A stretch of DNA of 29,055 nucleotides. Origin: Blastocatellia bacterium. Its GTDB lineage: Bacteria; Acidobacteriota; Blastocatellia; Chloracidobacteriales; JADJPF01. The first letter of the stretch is position 1, and each line of letters starts with the position of its first letter. The notes beneath the pieces were generated by a model. The model did not search any database, was not told the DNA's origin, and saw only the letters and a list, made by a program, of their open reading frames with translations. The DNA lies in assembly GCA_023265235.1 (NCBI GenBank), contig JAHFUF010000004.1, forward strand, positions 1 through 29,055, written 5' to 3'. A program made the position numbers and the translations under genes. Of the stretch, positions 15,437 to 22,708 are shown piece after piece.

Positions 15437-16372
15437 ATGAAAATAGTGATATATGGAACAGGGGGAGTAGGAGGTTATTTTGGTGCGCAACTAGCACTAG
15501 CAGGAGAAGATGTTGTTTTTATTGCAAGAGGTGAGCACTTAGAAGCTATACAACAAAATGGCTTAAACATTGAGACTGACCAAGGCGAAACAGTTCTTGC
15601 TAAAGTTCAAGCTACAGATGATCCTAAAAAAGTAGCAAAAGCTGACTTGGTGATAGTTGGAGTAAAAGCATGGCAAGTAACAGAGGTTGCCCACAAGATA
15701 AAAAGTATGATTGGTTCAAATACTTTTGTGCTTCCTTTACAAAATGGTGTAGAAGCAGCGAAAGAATTAAGTTTAGTGTTAGGAGAAAAACATGTTTTGG
15801 GTGGGTTGTGTAAGTCATTAAGTTGGGTTGTTAAGCCAGGCTATATTCGTAGTATTGGGCAAATTCATTCTATTTTATTTGGTGAATTAGATAAGAGTGC
15901 TAGTAAACGTACAGAGCAATTAAAAGAAGTTTTTGAAAGAGCAAAAATAACAGCAACAATAGCTCCAGATATAAATGTAGCATTATGGGAAAAATTTTTA
16001 TTTGTAGTTTCTTTTGGAGGAGTGGGAACAGTCACAAGATGCCCAATAGGAGTAATTCGCAAACTAGCAGGAACTAGATTGATGTTAGAACAAAGCATGA
16101 AAGAAGTTTTAGCCATTGCTCAAAATCGTGGAATTGTTTTGTCTGATGGGATTGTTGAGAAATCTTTAGCTTTTATAGATTCTTTAGCTCCTGATGCAAC
16201 AACATCTTTACAAAGAGATATTACTAATGGAAAGCTATCTGAGCTTGAGTCTTGGAATGGAGCGGTTGTCAGACTTGGCCAGCAATCATCAGTAGCAACT
16301 CCATTGAACACTTTTATTTATAATGCATTGTTACCTTTAGAGTTACAAGCTAGAGAAAAACTAAGCAGTTAA
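15437..16372 (+). CDS. panE: 2-dehydropantoate 2-reductase (ketopantoate reductase)
   Basis: 311 residues, normal for the ApbA/PanE family. The Rossmann NADPH-binding motif GTGGVGGYFG is at residues 7-16, followed by FIARGEHL, where Arg would contact the NADPH phosphate. The conserved LQNG is at 101-104. Lys186 (ALWEKFLF) matches the catalytic Lys and Glu269 (LSELE) matches the substrate-binding Glu of E. coli PanE. The C-terminal signature TTSLQRDITNGKLSELE and TPLNTFIYNALLP is intact. The enzyme would reduce ketopantoate to pantoate for CoA synthesis in the cytoplasm. The ribosome site AAGGAAA lies 7 nt before the ATG. The terminator stem overlaps the last three codons. Family members exist that act on other 2-oxo acids, and no other pantothenate gene is nearby. 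Confidence 0.87.
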   Translation: MKIVIYGTGGVGGYFGAQLALAGEDVVFIARGEHLEAIQQNGLNIETDQGETVLAKVQATDDPKKVAKADLVIVGVKAWQVTEVAHKIKSMIGSNTFVLPLQNGVEAAKELSLVLGEKHVLGGLCKSLSWVVKPGYIRSIGQIHSILFGELDKSASKRTEQLKEVFERAKITATIAPDINVALWEKFLFVVSFGGVGTVTRCPIGVIRKLAGTRLMLEQSMKEVLAIAQNRGIVLSDGIVEKSLAFIDSLAPDATTSLQRDITNGKLSELESWNGAVVRLGQQSSVATPLNTFIYNALLPLELQAREKLSS

Positions 16373-16395
16373 TTGTTCAACAATTAACTGCTTAG
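16361..16395. terminator. Bidirectional terminator between panE and the esterase gene
   Basis: CTAAGCAGTTAATTGTT (16361-16377) is the exact reverse complement of 16379-16395, with a single central C. It overlaps the panE stop codon (16370-16372). A run of five A at 16356-16360 gives a T-run for minus-strand transcripts, and TTT follows on the plus strand. It therefore fits best as the terminator of the convergent esterase gene, and may also serve panE. Confidence 0.8.
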
Positions 16396-16487
16396 TTTAT
16401 GAATAATATGAATAATCATTAAGTATATTTTTTGCACCACTATCTTGGTTTGTTTAGAAATATAGAAATATGTTGACAGTATTTTAG

Positions 16488-17591
16488 CTAGTAAACAGTG
16501 CTTCCAAAAGGAAACATATATTGTAGTGGTATATAAATTCTTTGAGACCAAGAATACTCGCTATGTGATCCACCATCTGCAACATAGTAATAAAGATCGT
16601 TACCTTGAATGTAATTATCTGTTACTAAAGCATTTCTCATAGCTGTAGTATTAACTAAACCATCATTGTTAGTTCCTGCATCTATATAAAATTTAACGCT
16701 AGGATGACTAATAGAAGCTTCTACAGTGTGAACTAAATTAAGATTATTCCACCAAAAGGAACTAGATAGACAGCCTGCTTTTGAGAAAATATCTGGGCGG
16801 TTATAGGCTATATAAAAAGAAACTAGCCCGCCTAAAGAAGAACCCATAATTGCTGTATTTTCTTTAGTTGGAAGTGTCCTAAAATTTGTATCAATGAAAG
16901 GTTTAACTGTATTTATAAGAAAAGTTTGATAATAATCAGCACCACCACCACCATACTCAGAATCACAGCAAGGAGTATATTCAAAAGTTCGATTTGCTCC
17001 TGTATTATAAATACCTACAACTATTACTTCATCCATTGTTCCGCTAGTAACTAAACTATTGATGTTTTCATCTACTTTCCACTCAACCCCTCCAAATGAA
17101 GTTGATGCATTAAAAATATTTTGTCCATCATGCATATATATAACAGGATATTTCTTAGCGTAATTTTCGTTATAACTAGGAGGCAAATAAACAAGCAAGG
17201 TTCTACTATTTCCAAATTGTGGTGAATAAAAATTGGTTACGGTTGAAAAACTCCCTTTAGTGTTTTTAAAGAAAGGATAAATATTTACTGTTGAACCTGC
17301 ACGAACCTTATAATTTGCGCCTATTGACCAAGTAATATCATTAATCATAGGTTTTATTTCTACATCACCAACTGAATCAGGCCAAGAATAAACCCAAACA
17401 TTAGGATTTGTCCAAGTTGCATTTACTCCTTTAGACCAAGAAAACGGTGTTTTATTTCCTCTAACGCTTATATTGTTGCCAAATCCAACATCATAGTTAA
17501 CTCTTAAAGTTGTTGCTTTAGCAACTACAAGAGGGGTCATTATTATCAAAAATGACAAAATTAGTTTTAAGAAATATTTAAGGTTTAACAC
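16488..17591 (-). CDS. Secreted esterase (Esterase D / feruloyl-esterase-like alpha/beta hydrolase)
   Basis: 367 residues. The signal peptide covers about 1-25 (ILSFLIIMTPLVVAKA). Residues about 28-110 form a beta-sandwich-like region resembling a starch/carbohydrate-binding (CBM20/48-like) module (NNISVRGNKTPFSWSKG). From about 118 an alpha/beta hydrolase begins: YMHDGQN (152-158) forms the oxyanion region, GSSLGG (250-255) carries the nucleophile Ser252, and His343 (GGSHSEYSW) is the likely catalytic His; Asp304 is a candidate acid. The family cleaves carbohydrate or carboxylic esters outside the cytoplasm. The exact substrate is unknown; siderophore- or ferulate-ester hydrolysis are alternatives. 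It is convergent with panE and shares the palindromic terminator. Confidence 0.82.
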   Translation of the reverse strand: MLNLKYFLKLILSFLIIMTPLVVAKATTLRVNYDVGFGNNISVRGNKTPFSWSKGVNATWTNPNVWVYSWPDSVGDVEIKPMINDITWSIGANYKVRAGSTVNIYPFFKNTKGSFSTVTNFYSPQFGNSRTLLVYLPPSYNENYAKKYPVIYMHDGQNIFNASTSFGGVEWKVDENINSLVTSGTMDEVIVVGIYNTGANRTFEYTPCCDSEYGGGGADYYQTFLINTVKPFIDTNFRTLPTKENTAIMGSSLGGLVSFYIAYNRPDIFSKAGCLSSSFWWNNLNLVHTVEASISHPSVKFYIDAGTNNDGLVNTTAMRNALVTDNYIQGNDLYYYVADGGSHSEYSWSQRIYIPLQYMFPFGSTVY

Positions 17592-17719
17592 TTTATCTCC
17601 ATATTTTGCATAAAATTATTTGACTCAATAGTCATTTAGTAATTATTACTTATCGTATATAAAAGAATTTGGTTGCTTAAAATTAGCAATTCTTAGTTTA
17701 TCATCTTGGGCAAAGAAGA

Positions 17720-17755
17720 CCCCCACTTCAAGGAAGCGAAGCGAGTAAGTGGGGG
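17720..17755. repeat. Left subterminal hairpin of the miniature element
   Basis: The stem CCCCCACTT (17720-17728) pairs with AAGTGGGGG (17747-17755). Its loop contains GCGAAGC (17736-17742), a sequence known to form an unusually stable single-stranded DNA mini-hairpin. No T-tract follows, so an intrinsic terminator is less likely than a transposase-recognised fold. Confidence 0.7.
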
Positions 17756-17757
17756 AT

Positions 17758-17789
17758 GAATTTGCCTGACTACTTTCGTAGTCAAATTC
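17758..17789 (-). repeat. Hairpin directly after the IscB-like remnant
   Basis: GAATTT (17758-17763) pairs with AAATTC (17784-17789), and inside it GACTAC (17768-17773) pairs with GTAGTC (17778-17783), with a 4-nt bulge on one side and a TTTC loop. It abuts the stop codon of the remnant frame (17790-17792). It may be part of the element's 3' structure. Confidence 0.55.
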
Positions 17790-18089
17790 TTAAGTAACTC
17801 TAAAACCATTACCATAATATATGAGTTTAACGTTAGAAATTTTAACAGGTTTTTGCAAACCTTGAAGCTTGATATAAGCTCCATAGTTTTGAACACCTGA
17901 AACTAAATATTTCTTACCATTAAAGATAACTGTATCTCTAGGTTGAAATGGGTAGCGTTGTTTTCTGATACTACGTCTACCAGGCTTTAGCTTAGTGGCT
18001 TTATACTTGCATTCTGAAGTGCCTATGTATTCCTTCCTAACGTAGTCAGTCACTAACTCCTGACTTAGGCTAATCAACTGGGCTTGCAT
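17790..18089 (-). pseudogene. Truncated IscB / RRXRR-HNH-type nuclease, C-terminal remnant
   Basis: 99 residues. Residues about 35-99 (KPGRRSIRKQRYPFQPRD, VIFNGKKYLVSGVQNYGAYIKL, KPVKISNVKLIYYGNGF) resemble, from memory, the C-terminal target-interaction region of IscB-type RNA-guided nucleases: 'F..GD.V.Y.GK.Y.V.G....G.Y..L'. The RuvC and HNH parts of a normal protein of about 400 residues or more are absent, and a stop codon precedes the ATG in frame, so the gene is a deletion remnant. The GAGGA immediately before the ATG is too close to be a good ribosome site. It lies between two matching hairpins. Alternatives are a small stand-alone beta-barrel protein or a different RRXRR-family fragment; alignment would decide. 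Confidence 0.5.
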
Positions 18090-18112
18090 TCCTCATTTCT
18101 GATTCTTGCAAG

Positions 18113-18149
18113 CCCCCACTTCATATCAGCATCGCTCATTAAGTGGGGG
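18113..18149. repeat. Right subterminal hairpin of the miniature element
   Basis: CCCCCACTT (18113-18121) pairs with AAGTGGGGG (18141-18149) around a 19-nt loop. It shares CCCCCACTTCA and the right stem with the hairpin at 17720-17755 but differs in the loop. On the minus strand it lies just upstream of the IscB-like remnant, where an omega-RNA scaffold would be expected in an intact element. Confidence 0.7.
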
Positions 18150-18308
18150 TTGTTGACTGGTCTTGCGCTCATATTGAAAAAAGAAAGTGAGAAACGCTAA
18201 ACTTATAAGGATAATAATATTATTAATTTTTTGAGGATTTACATTTTTCAATGGCTATGAATTTTTTCCTGATCTAGTCAAAAAACTGTACAGCAATCTA
18301 TCTGAGCC

Positions 18309-18650
18309 TTATAGGTTTAACGCTCTTTGAATAAGATTGGAAAGAAAAATAACATAATCTTCATCACTCAAAGGAGTATCTAAAGTTTTATCAAGTAGTT
18401 CTTTTAGTTTCAGTGTTAACACTTGCTCATGAGTAGTATGATCCTTAATATTAGGGTAAGCACCAGCACGACATTGCGTTTTTTCTGATACTCTAAGCCA
18501 TAGCTTATGCACTAAAGCACTTCTTTCATCCATTTTTACGTCTTTTGGATCTCTTTGTACTAGTATTACTTCGCTATGACGAACTATGTTTTCTGCTAAT
18601 GCTTTTAACTCTGTTATGCTGATTTTTACCATTGTCTTCTCTTTTTCCAC
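18309..18650 (-). CDS. Conserved-looking hypothetical protein (113 residues)
   Basis: I do not recognise this protein. The frame opens with GTG at 18650; an ATG six codons in (18632, MVKISITELKAL) with GAGAAG just before it is an equally good start, giving 107 residues. The composition is that of a soluble, mostly helical protein: ITELKALAENIVRHSEVILVQRD, then a central segment with one Cys (KTQCRAGAYPNIKDHTTHEQVLTLKLKELL), then a C-terminal helix DEDYVIFLSNLIQRALNL. No membrane segment, signal peptide or catalytic motif was seen. It lies 98 nt downstream of the XRE-family regulator on the same strand and may be co-transcribed with it. Confidence 0.6.
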   Translation of the reverse strand: MEKEKTMVKISITELKALAENIVRHSEVILVQRDPKDVKMDERSALVHKLWLRVSEKTQCRAGAYPNIKDHTTHEQVLTLKLKELLDKTLDTPLSDEDYVIFLSNLIQRALNL

Positions 18651-18748
18651 TTATATTTTCCTTATAACCCAATATTAATTTAATTATATCGCCAAAATAC
18701 GCTTACCTCTAATAGCTCCATATTATAAGCAAACTAGCTAAGTGTTAA

Positions 18749-19372
18749 CTAGCGATTCCTTTTTTTATAATGTCTGTCAGTGGTATTCCCACCAGTATAT
18801 TGATTAGATTGATAAGGATAGCCACATTTATCTTCCAGGAAAATTAGTCTGTTTTCTAATTTTTTCAATAATTGAAAAAGTCTGTCCATATCTTGTTGTA
18901 ATGGCTGATTGGGCTGTTGTTGAGTTTGCTGATAATTAGTTTGTTGGGAACTAGGGCGTTGCTGAGATTGCGGTTGAGATTGTTGTGCTAGCTGAAGTGA
19001 TTTGGCTAATTCTTGTTGCTGTTGATGTTGCTGTTGTTGCTCTTGTATTAAACTCCCTTGTTGTTTAAATAAAGTTAACAGCAAATTTAATTGCTCTAAA
19101 AAAGTAGTTTGTTGTTCGGCTAAGTTGGGGACATTGATAAAAGGTTGCTTTGGGCTAAAGATTTCAGAGTTTTGTTCTCTTAGCTGATAGAGTTTAGCTA
19201 TTGCTTGTCCGCTAGGATCATTTTCTCCTGTTTCCCACCTCCTATAGCTTCTGCTTGTTGTTTCTAATAGCTCTGCTATTTCCTCTACGGTTAAACCTAT
19301 TTTTCTTCTGGTTTCTCTTAAGAAAGCAGGTAGATTTTGTTCTGGAATTGTTTTTTTTATATTATTTTTCAT
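18749..19372 (-). CDS. XRE-family HTH regulator with glutamine-rich coiled-coil tail
   Basis: 207 residues. Residues about 12-70 (LPAFLRETRRKIGLTVEEIAELLETTSRSYRRWETGENDPSGQAIAKLYQL) form a Cro/C1-type helix-turn-helix with the usual 'RRWETGE..PS' recognition-helix end. Residues about 85-125 look like a coiled coil. About 110-160 is extremely Gln-rich (runs such as QEQQQQHQQQQ), likely disordered. Residues 161-180 (MDRLFQLLKKLENRLIFLEDK) form a second leucine-heptad coiled coil suited to oligomerisation. The tail ends basic (HYKKRNR). It would bind DNA as a dimer or higher oligomer. Q-rich tails are unusual for bacterial XRE proteins. It is divergent from the Ser/Thr kinase gene and upstream of the 113-residue unknown gene. 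Confidence 0.83.
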   Translation of the reverse strand: MKNNIKKTIPEQNLPAFLRETRRKIGLTVEEIAELLETTSRSYRRWETGENDPSGQAIAKLYQLREQNSEIFSPKQPFINVPNLAEQQTTFLEQLNLLLTLFKQQGSLIQEQQQQHQQQQELAKSLQLAQQSQPQSQQRPSSQQTNYQQTQQQPNQPLQQDMDRLFQLLKKLENRLIFLEDKCGYPYQSNQYTGGNTTDRHYKKRNR

Positions 19373-19728
19373 CGGTACTATTTAGTAATAACATTCTATA
19401 TTCCATTTAATTAGAGCGAGTTATAATTATTATGGGTTAATCTTTTGAGATTAGCAATATTAAAAGCTTTAGACATATTTGTCAAGTTTTTTACTTACTA
19501 TGTCTTCTTTTGTGACATGTATAATACTATCAAATTTTTCCAGGTGTAAATAATTTCGTAGTGAACCTAAGTTTATGGATAATAAAATCATAATCTACTA
19601 GCAAAAGAGAACAAAAGATGGCAAAAGTAAACGACTTAGAAATATTTCCCGATATTTTCCACATATCCATCACAGAAAAATTTACAGATGGAAATCTTCT
19701 ATATTTATTTATTATGTAGATTTACACT
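19373..19728. promoter_or_regulatory. Divergent region between XRE regulator and Ser/Thr kinase
   Basis: 356 bp. It should contain promoters for both flanking genes and possible binding sites of the XRE protein, but no inverted-repeat operator is obvious. A 33-codon frame close to the kinase start is listed separately. Otherwise nothing recognisable. Confidence 0.35.
19618..19719 (+). CDS. Possible 33-residue leader peptide before the kinase gene
   Basis: ATG at 19618 opens MAKVNDLEIFPDIFHISITE... ending with TAG at 19717-19719, 9 nt before the kinase ATG. AGAGAA lies about 8 nt upstream of this start. The kinase ATG itself has no visible ribosome site (TTTACACT precedes it), so coupled translation from this frame would be a way to load ribosomes. 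The frame could also be chance; no homolog is recognised. Confidence 0.3.
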   Translation: MAKVNDLEIFPDIFHISITEKFTDGNLLYLFIM

Positions 19729-22701
19729 ATGTTAAGCGAAAAAACAATAGCTGCTCAAAAACGATATAACAAAATCACAGAAATTTTTTTAGAAGCGTTA
19801 GAGTACGAAGGTTCAGAACGCGAAGTTTTTTTATTAAAGGTTTGTAATAACGACTCTGAGTTACTTAGAGAAGTTCAAAGGCTAATAAAAAATAGCGAAG
19901 CCCCTAATACATTTTTAGAAAACCCATTAATCCAAGTTGATTCATTACTAACAAGTTTTGTTGAAAACACACAATTAGAAAAACTAATAGGCCAAAAAGT
20001 AGACAAATACACAATTGTTCGTAAAATAGGACAAGGTGGAATGGGAGTTGTGTTTGAAGCAGTACGTAATGATGCTCCTAATAGCAAACCTATAGCAATT
20101 AAAATATTGTCCTCTTATACAAATACCAAAGCTATCTTAGCCCGTTTTCATCTGGAATATCAGATAATGGCAAACCTAGAACACTCCTATATTGCTAGAC
20201 TCTTAGATCGTGGTAGTACAGATAATGGATTACCTTATTTGGCAATGGAATTAGTTGAAGGTCAACCAATAGATAGCTATTGTCAGTCTCACAAATTAAA
20301 CATTACGCAACGCTTAAAACTCTTTAGCAAAGTCTGTACAGCAATACGGTATGCACACTTAAACCTAATCGTACATCGTGACTTAAAACCAAGTAATATT
20401 TTGGTAACATCTGATGGAACACCTAAATTATTAGATTTTGGAATTGCAAAAATTATAAAAAATGAAGGTTTGTATAATGATATTAACCTAACCGAAACTG
20501 GCTTAAAAATAATGACTCCAGCCTATGCCAGCCCAGAACAGGTATTAGGCAAACCTATTACAGTAGCAGTAGATATATATGCACTAGGTGTGTTGCTTTA
20601 TAAACTACTAACTGAGCACCTACCCTATAATATTACTAATAGCTCTCCTAAAGAGGTTGAAAAAATAATTTGTGAATGGTTTCCAGTTAAACCAAGTCTT
20701 ATGATTCAAAATATTCAAAATATTCAAAATATTCAAAATAAAGAGATTAGCCCTATAAAGGAAAATAAAAAACTTGTTAAGACGTTGATTGGTGATTTAG
20801 ATAATATTGTATTAATGGCTTTACGCAAAGAACCAGAACGTCGCTATAGCTCTGTAGAACAATTTTTTCAGGATATAGAACGCTATTTAAATGGTTTTCC
20901 TGTTATTGCTCGCAAGGATACTTTTAAGTATAGAGCAAATAAGTTTATACAACGTAATTGGCTATACCTATCTATAAGCGTTTTACTAATAATATTAGTT
21001 ACAAGTGGAGTTACAGGTACACTTTGGCAAGCAAGGAAAGCTGAACAAGAAAGGGCAAAAACAGTACTACAAAGCCAATTACTAGCCGCCCAAAACGAGT
21101 TGGCAACAACACGTTCTAAAGATATTCGTGATTTAACTAATGCGCTACTATTTAAATATAATGATAGTTTAGAAAAAATTGCAGGAACTACCGCCTTGCG
21201 AGAAGAAATGATTAATGAGGCGTTAAAATACCTAGATAGGTTAAGTAAGCAGCCAAACATGGATGCAGAGCTACAACACGAACTTGCTTTGGCTTATCAA
21301 AGTGTTGGAAATATTCAAGGTAGACCTTTTAGAATCAATACAGGTAATACTTCAGCAGCCTTAGAAAGCTATAAAAAATCATTAGTTTTTTTTGAAGAAT
21401 TAGCCAAAGTAAACCCTAATGATCTAAAAATTCAAGCAGAACTCTCTGTTGCATTAGAAAGAATGGGAGAAATTCTAGATAGAATTGGCAATACTGATTT
21501 GGCAATAAGCTATTACGGGAAAGTACGTACTATTCGTGAAAAGATATTTAATCTTAAAAGTGGGGATCGAGAAAACAATTATTCTTTAACCAGTTGTTAC
21601 ATTAGAATAGGCGATGTTTTGCAATCAACAGGCGACTTTATAGGAACAATGGAGTTTTATTGTAAAGCCTTAAAAATTCGTAAAGAACTAGTAGCACAAG
21701 AACCAAATAATGAAAAATTTAGCAGAGGACTAGCTGTTATTCATATTCGGTTTATCGTACTTTACGAAACTATATATGATTTAATAACACGGAATATCAA
21801 TAATGTAACAATTACAAATGAGCTACTACAAAAATCTTTATATTACAATCAATTAATCACAGAAAACGCAAAAAACGCTTTAGCCAAAGAAAAGGAAAAC
21901 CCTTTTTTGCAGAGTGAACTAGCAGGATGTTATGTGCAAAATAGTGTTGTTCTTCTTAAAATAGGACAATCAGGACAAGCTATAGTTTTGTTAAAAGAAG
22001 CTATTTCTATGCTAAACAAATTAGTAATAAATGATCCTAGTAATAGGCAATACCCTTTTTTATTAGCTGATGCTTATGAAGGAATAGGAAAAGTAGAATT
22101 TGGAAATGGGAACATTAGGCAGGCAATAAGTTTTTATGATAAAGCTGAACAAATATGCCAAGAATTGTTAAACAATGATCCTAGTAATACCAGGGTTCAA
22201 CGCTATTTGGCTGAGACACATCAATTATTAGCAATAGGTTATATAAAAATTGGAAATAAAAATAATGCAAAAAAATACTTAACAACATCTTTTGATCTAT
22301 ATAAAAGCTTAATAATGAAGAACCCAATAAATATGGATTTTCAACTTAGTTTTATAAACACTCTAAACCAGTTCACAACATTCTTGGTTAAAGAAGGGGA
22401 AGAAAACAAGGCTACCAAAATCTTAATAGAAACCTTGGAAAACTACGAGATATACGAGATAGCAGCTAGAAAAGAGCCTTCTGCTATAGAATTATCTAAC
22501 TATGCATGGCTTTTGTTCAACTGTGAACCTAAAAGTTTACGTAATCAACCCCTAGCAATAAAATATGCAGAACAAGCTAATAAAATTAGTAATGGGAAAA
22601 ACCTACCAATACTACTAAACTTATCAGTAATAACTAAAAATTCAGTAGGGTTTGGACAAATACAAAACGCAATTAAAGAGCTACTTGATTGTAGCTCTTA
22701 A
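19729..22701 (+). CDS. Membrane-bound Ser/Thr protein kinase with TPR-like repeats
   Basis: 990 residues. Residues 1-80 are the N-terminal segment frequent in Acidobacteriota kinases (RYNKITEIFLEALEYEGSEREVFL...LLREVQRLI). The kinase domain spans about 93-390: glycine loop IGQGGMGVV (100-108), Lys125 (IAIKIL), HRDLKPSN (216-223) with Asp218, DFG (236-238), and PAYASPEQ (264-271). A transmembrane helix at about 411-431 (WLYLSISVLLIILVTSGVTG) places the kinase inside the cell and about 560 residues outside. Those begin with a coiled coil (KAEQERAKTVLQSQLLAAQNEL) and continue as TPR-like helical pairs (AISYYGKVRTIREKIF; AISFYDKAEQICQELL). It probably senses or scaffolds through the TPR region and phosphorylates cytoplasmic targets. 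A nine-base repeat expands IQN within the kinase C-lobe. It is convergent with the ECF/unknown gene pair, only 7 nt between stops. Confidence 0.9.
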   Translation: MLSEKTIAAQKRYNKITEIFLEALEYEGSEREVFLLKVCNNDSELLREVQRLIKNSEAPNTFLENPLIQVDSLLTSFVENTQLEKLIGQKVDKYTIVRKIGQGGMGVVFEAVRNDAPNSKPIAIKILSSYTNTKAILARFHLEYQIMANLEHSYIARLLDRGSTDNGLPYLAMELVEGQPIDSYCQSHKLNITQRLKLFSKVCTAIRYAHLNLIVHRDLKPSNILVTSDGTPKLLDFGIAKIIKNEGLYNDINLTETGLKIMTPAYASPEQVLGKPITVAVDIYALGVLLYKLLTEHLPYNITNSSPKEVEKIICEWFPVKPSLMIQNIQNIQNIQNKEISPIKENKKLVKTLIGDLDNIVLMALRKEPERRYSSVEQFFQDIERYLNGFPVIARKDTFKYRANKFIQRNWLYLSISVLLIILVTSGVTGTLWQARKAEQERAKTVLQSQLLAAQNELATTRSKDIRDLTNALLFKYNDSLEKIAGTTALREEMINEALKYLDRLSKQPNMDAELQHELALAYQSVGNIQGRPFRINTGNTSAALESYKKSLVFFEELAKVNPNDLKIQAELSVALERMGEILDRIGNTDLAISYYGKVRTIREKIFNLKSGDRENNYSLTSCYIRIGDVLQSTGDFIGTMEFYCKALKIRKELVAQEPNNEKFSRGLAVIHIRFIVLYETIYDLITRNINNVTITNELLQKSLYYNQLITENAKNALAKEKENPFLQSELAGCYVQNSVVLLKIGQSGQAIVLLKEAISMLNKLVINDPSNRQYPFLLADAYEGIGKVEFGNGNIRQAISFYDKAEQICQELLNNDPSNTRVQRYLAETHQLLAIGYIKIGNKNNAKKYLTTSFDLYKSLIMKNPINMDFQLSFINTLNQFTTFLVKEGEENKATKILIETLENYEIYEIAARKEPSAIELSNYAWLLFNCEPKSLRNQPLAIKYAEQANKISNGKNLPILLNLSVITKNSVGFGQIQNAIKELLDCSS
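20704..20739 (+). repeat. In-frame 9-bp tandem repeat (IQN)4 inside the kinase gene
   Basis: ATTCAAAAT is repeated four times exactly (20704-20712, 20713-20721, 20722-20730, 20731-20739), encoding IQNIQNIQNIQN at kinase residues 326-337. It lies in a loop of the kinase C-lobe. Identical DNA copies suggest recent slippage; changes in copy number would keep the frame. Confidence 0.9.
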
Positions 22702-22708
22702 GCTAATT

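Larger units (their letters stand above)
17720..18149. mobile_element. Miniature IS200/IS605-like element with IscB-type remnant (hairpin to hairpin)
   Basis: Two hairpins with identical 9-bp stems CCCCCACTT/AAGTGGGGG bound this stretch: 17720-17755 (18-nt loop) and 18113-18149 (19-nt loop). Both share CCCCCACTTCA and end in the same AAGTGGGGG in the same orientation, as IS200/IS605-family ends do, rather than mirrored terminal repeats. TTGAC lies just beyond the right hairpin (18152-18156). Between them lies a 99-residue frame resembling the C-terminus of IscB. No TnpA gene is present, so the element would be non-autonomous. True ends may lie slightly outside the hairpins. Confidence 0.55.

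Noticed and set aside
17693..17896. 67-residue minus-strand frame overlapping the IscB-like remnant and left hairpin
   Set aside because: It runs through the hairpin stem and has no protein-like pattern; the 99-residue frame is the one with recognisable sequence.
17720..18149. The two CCCCCACTT/AAGTGGGGG hairpins as ordinary transcription terminators
   Set aside because: Neither is followed by a T-tract on either strand, the two copies share sequence and orientation, and they bracket an element-like remnant.
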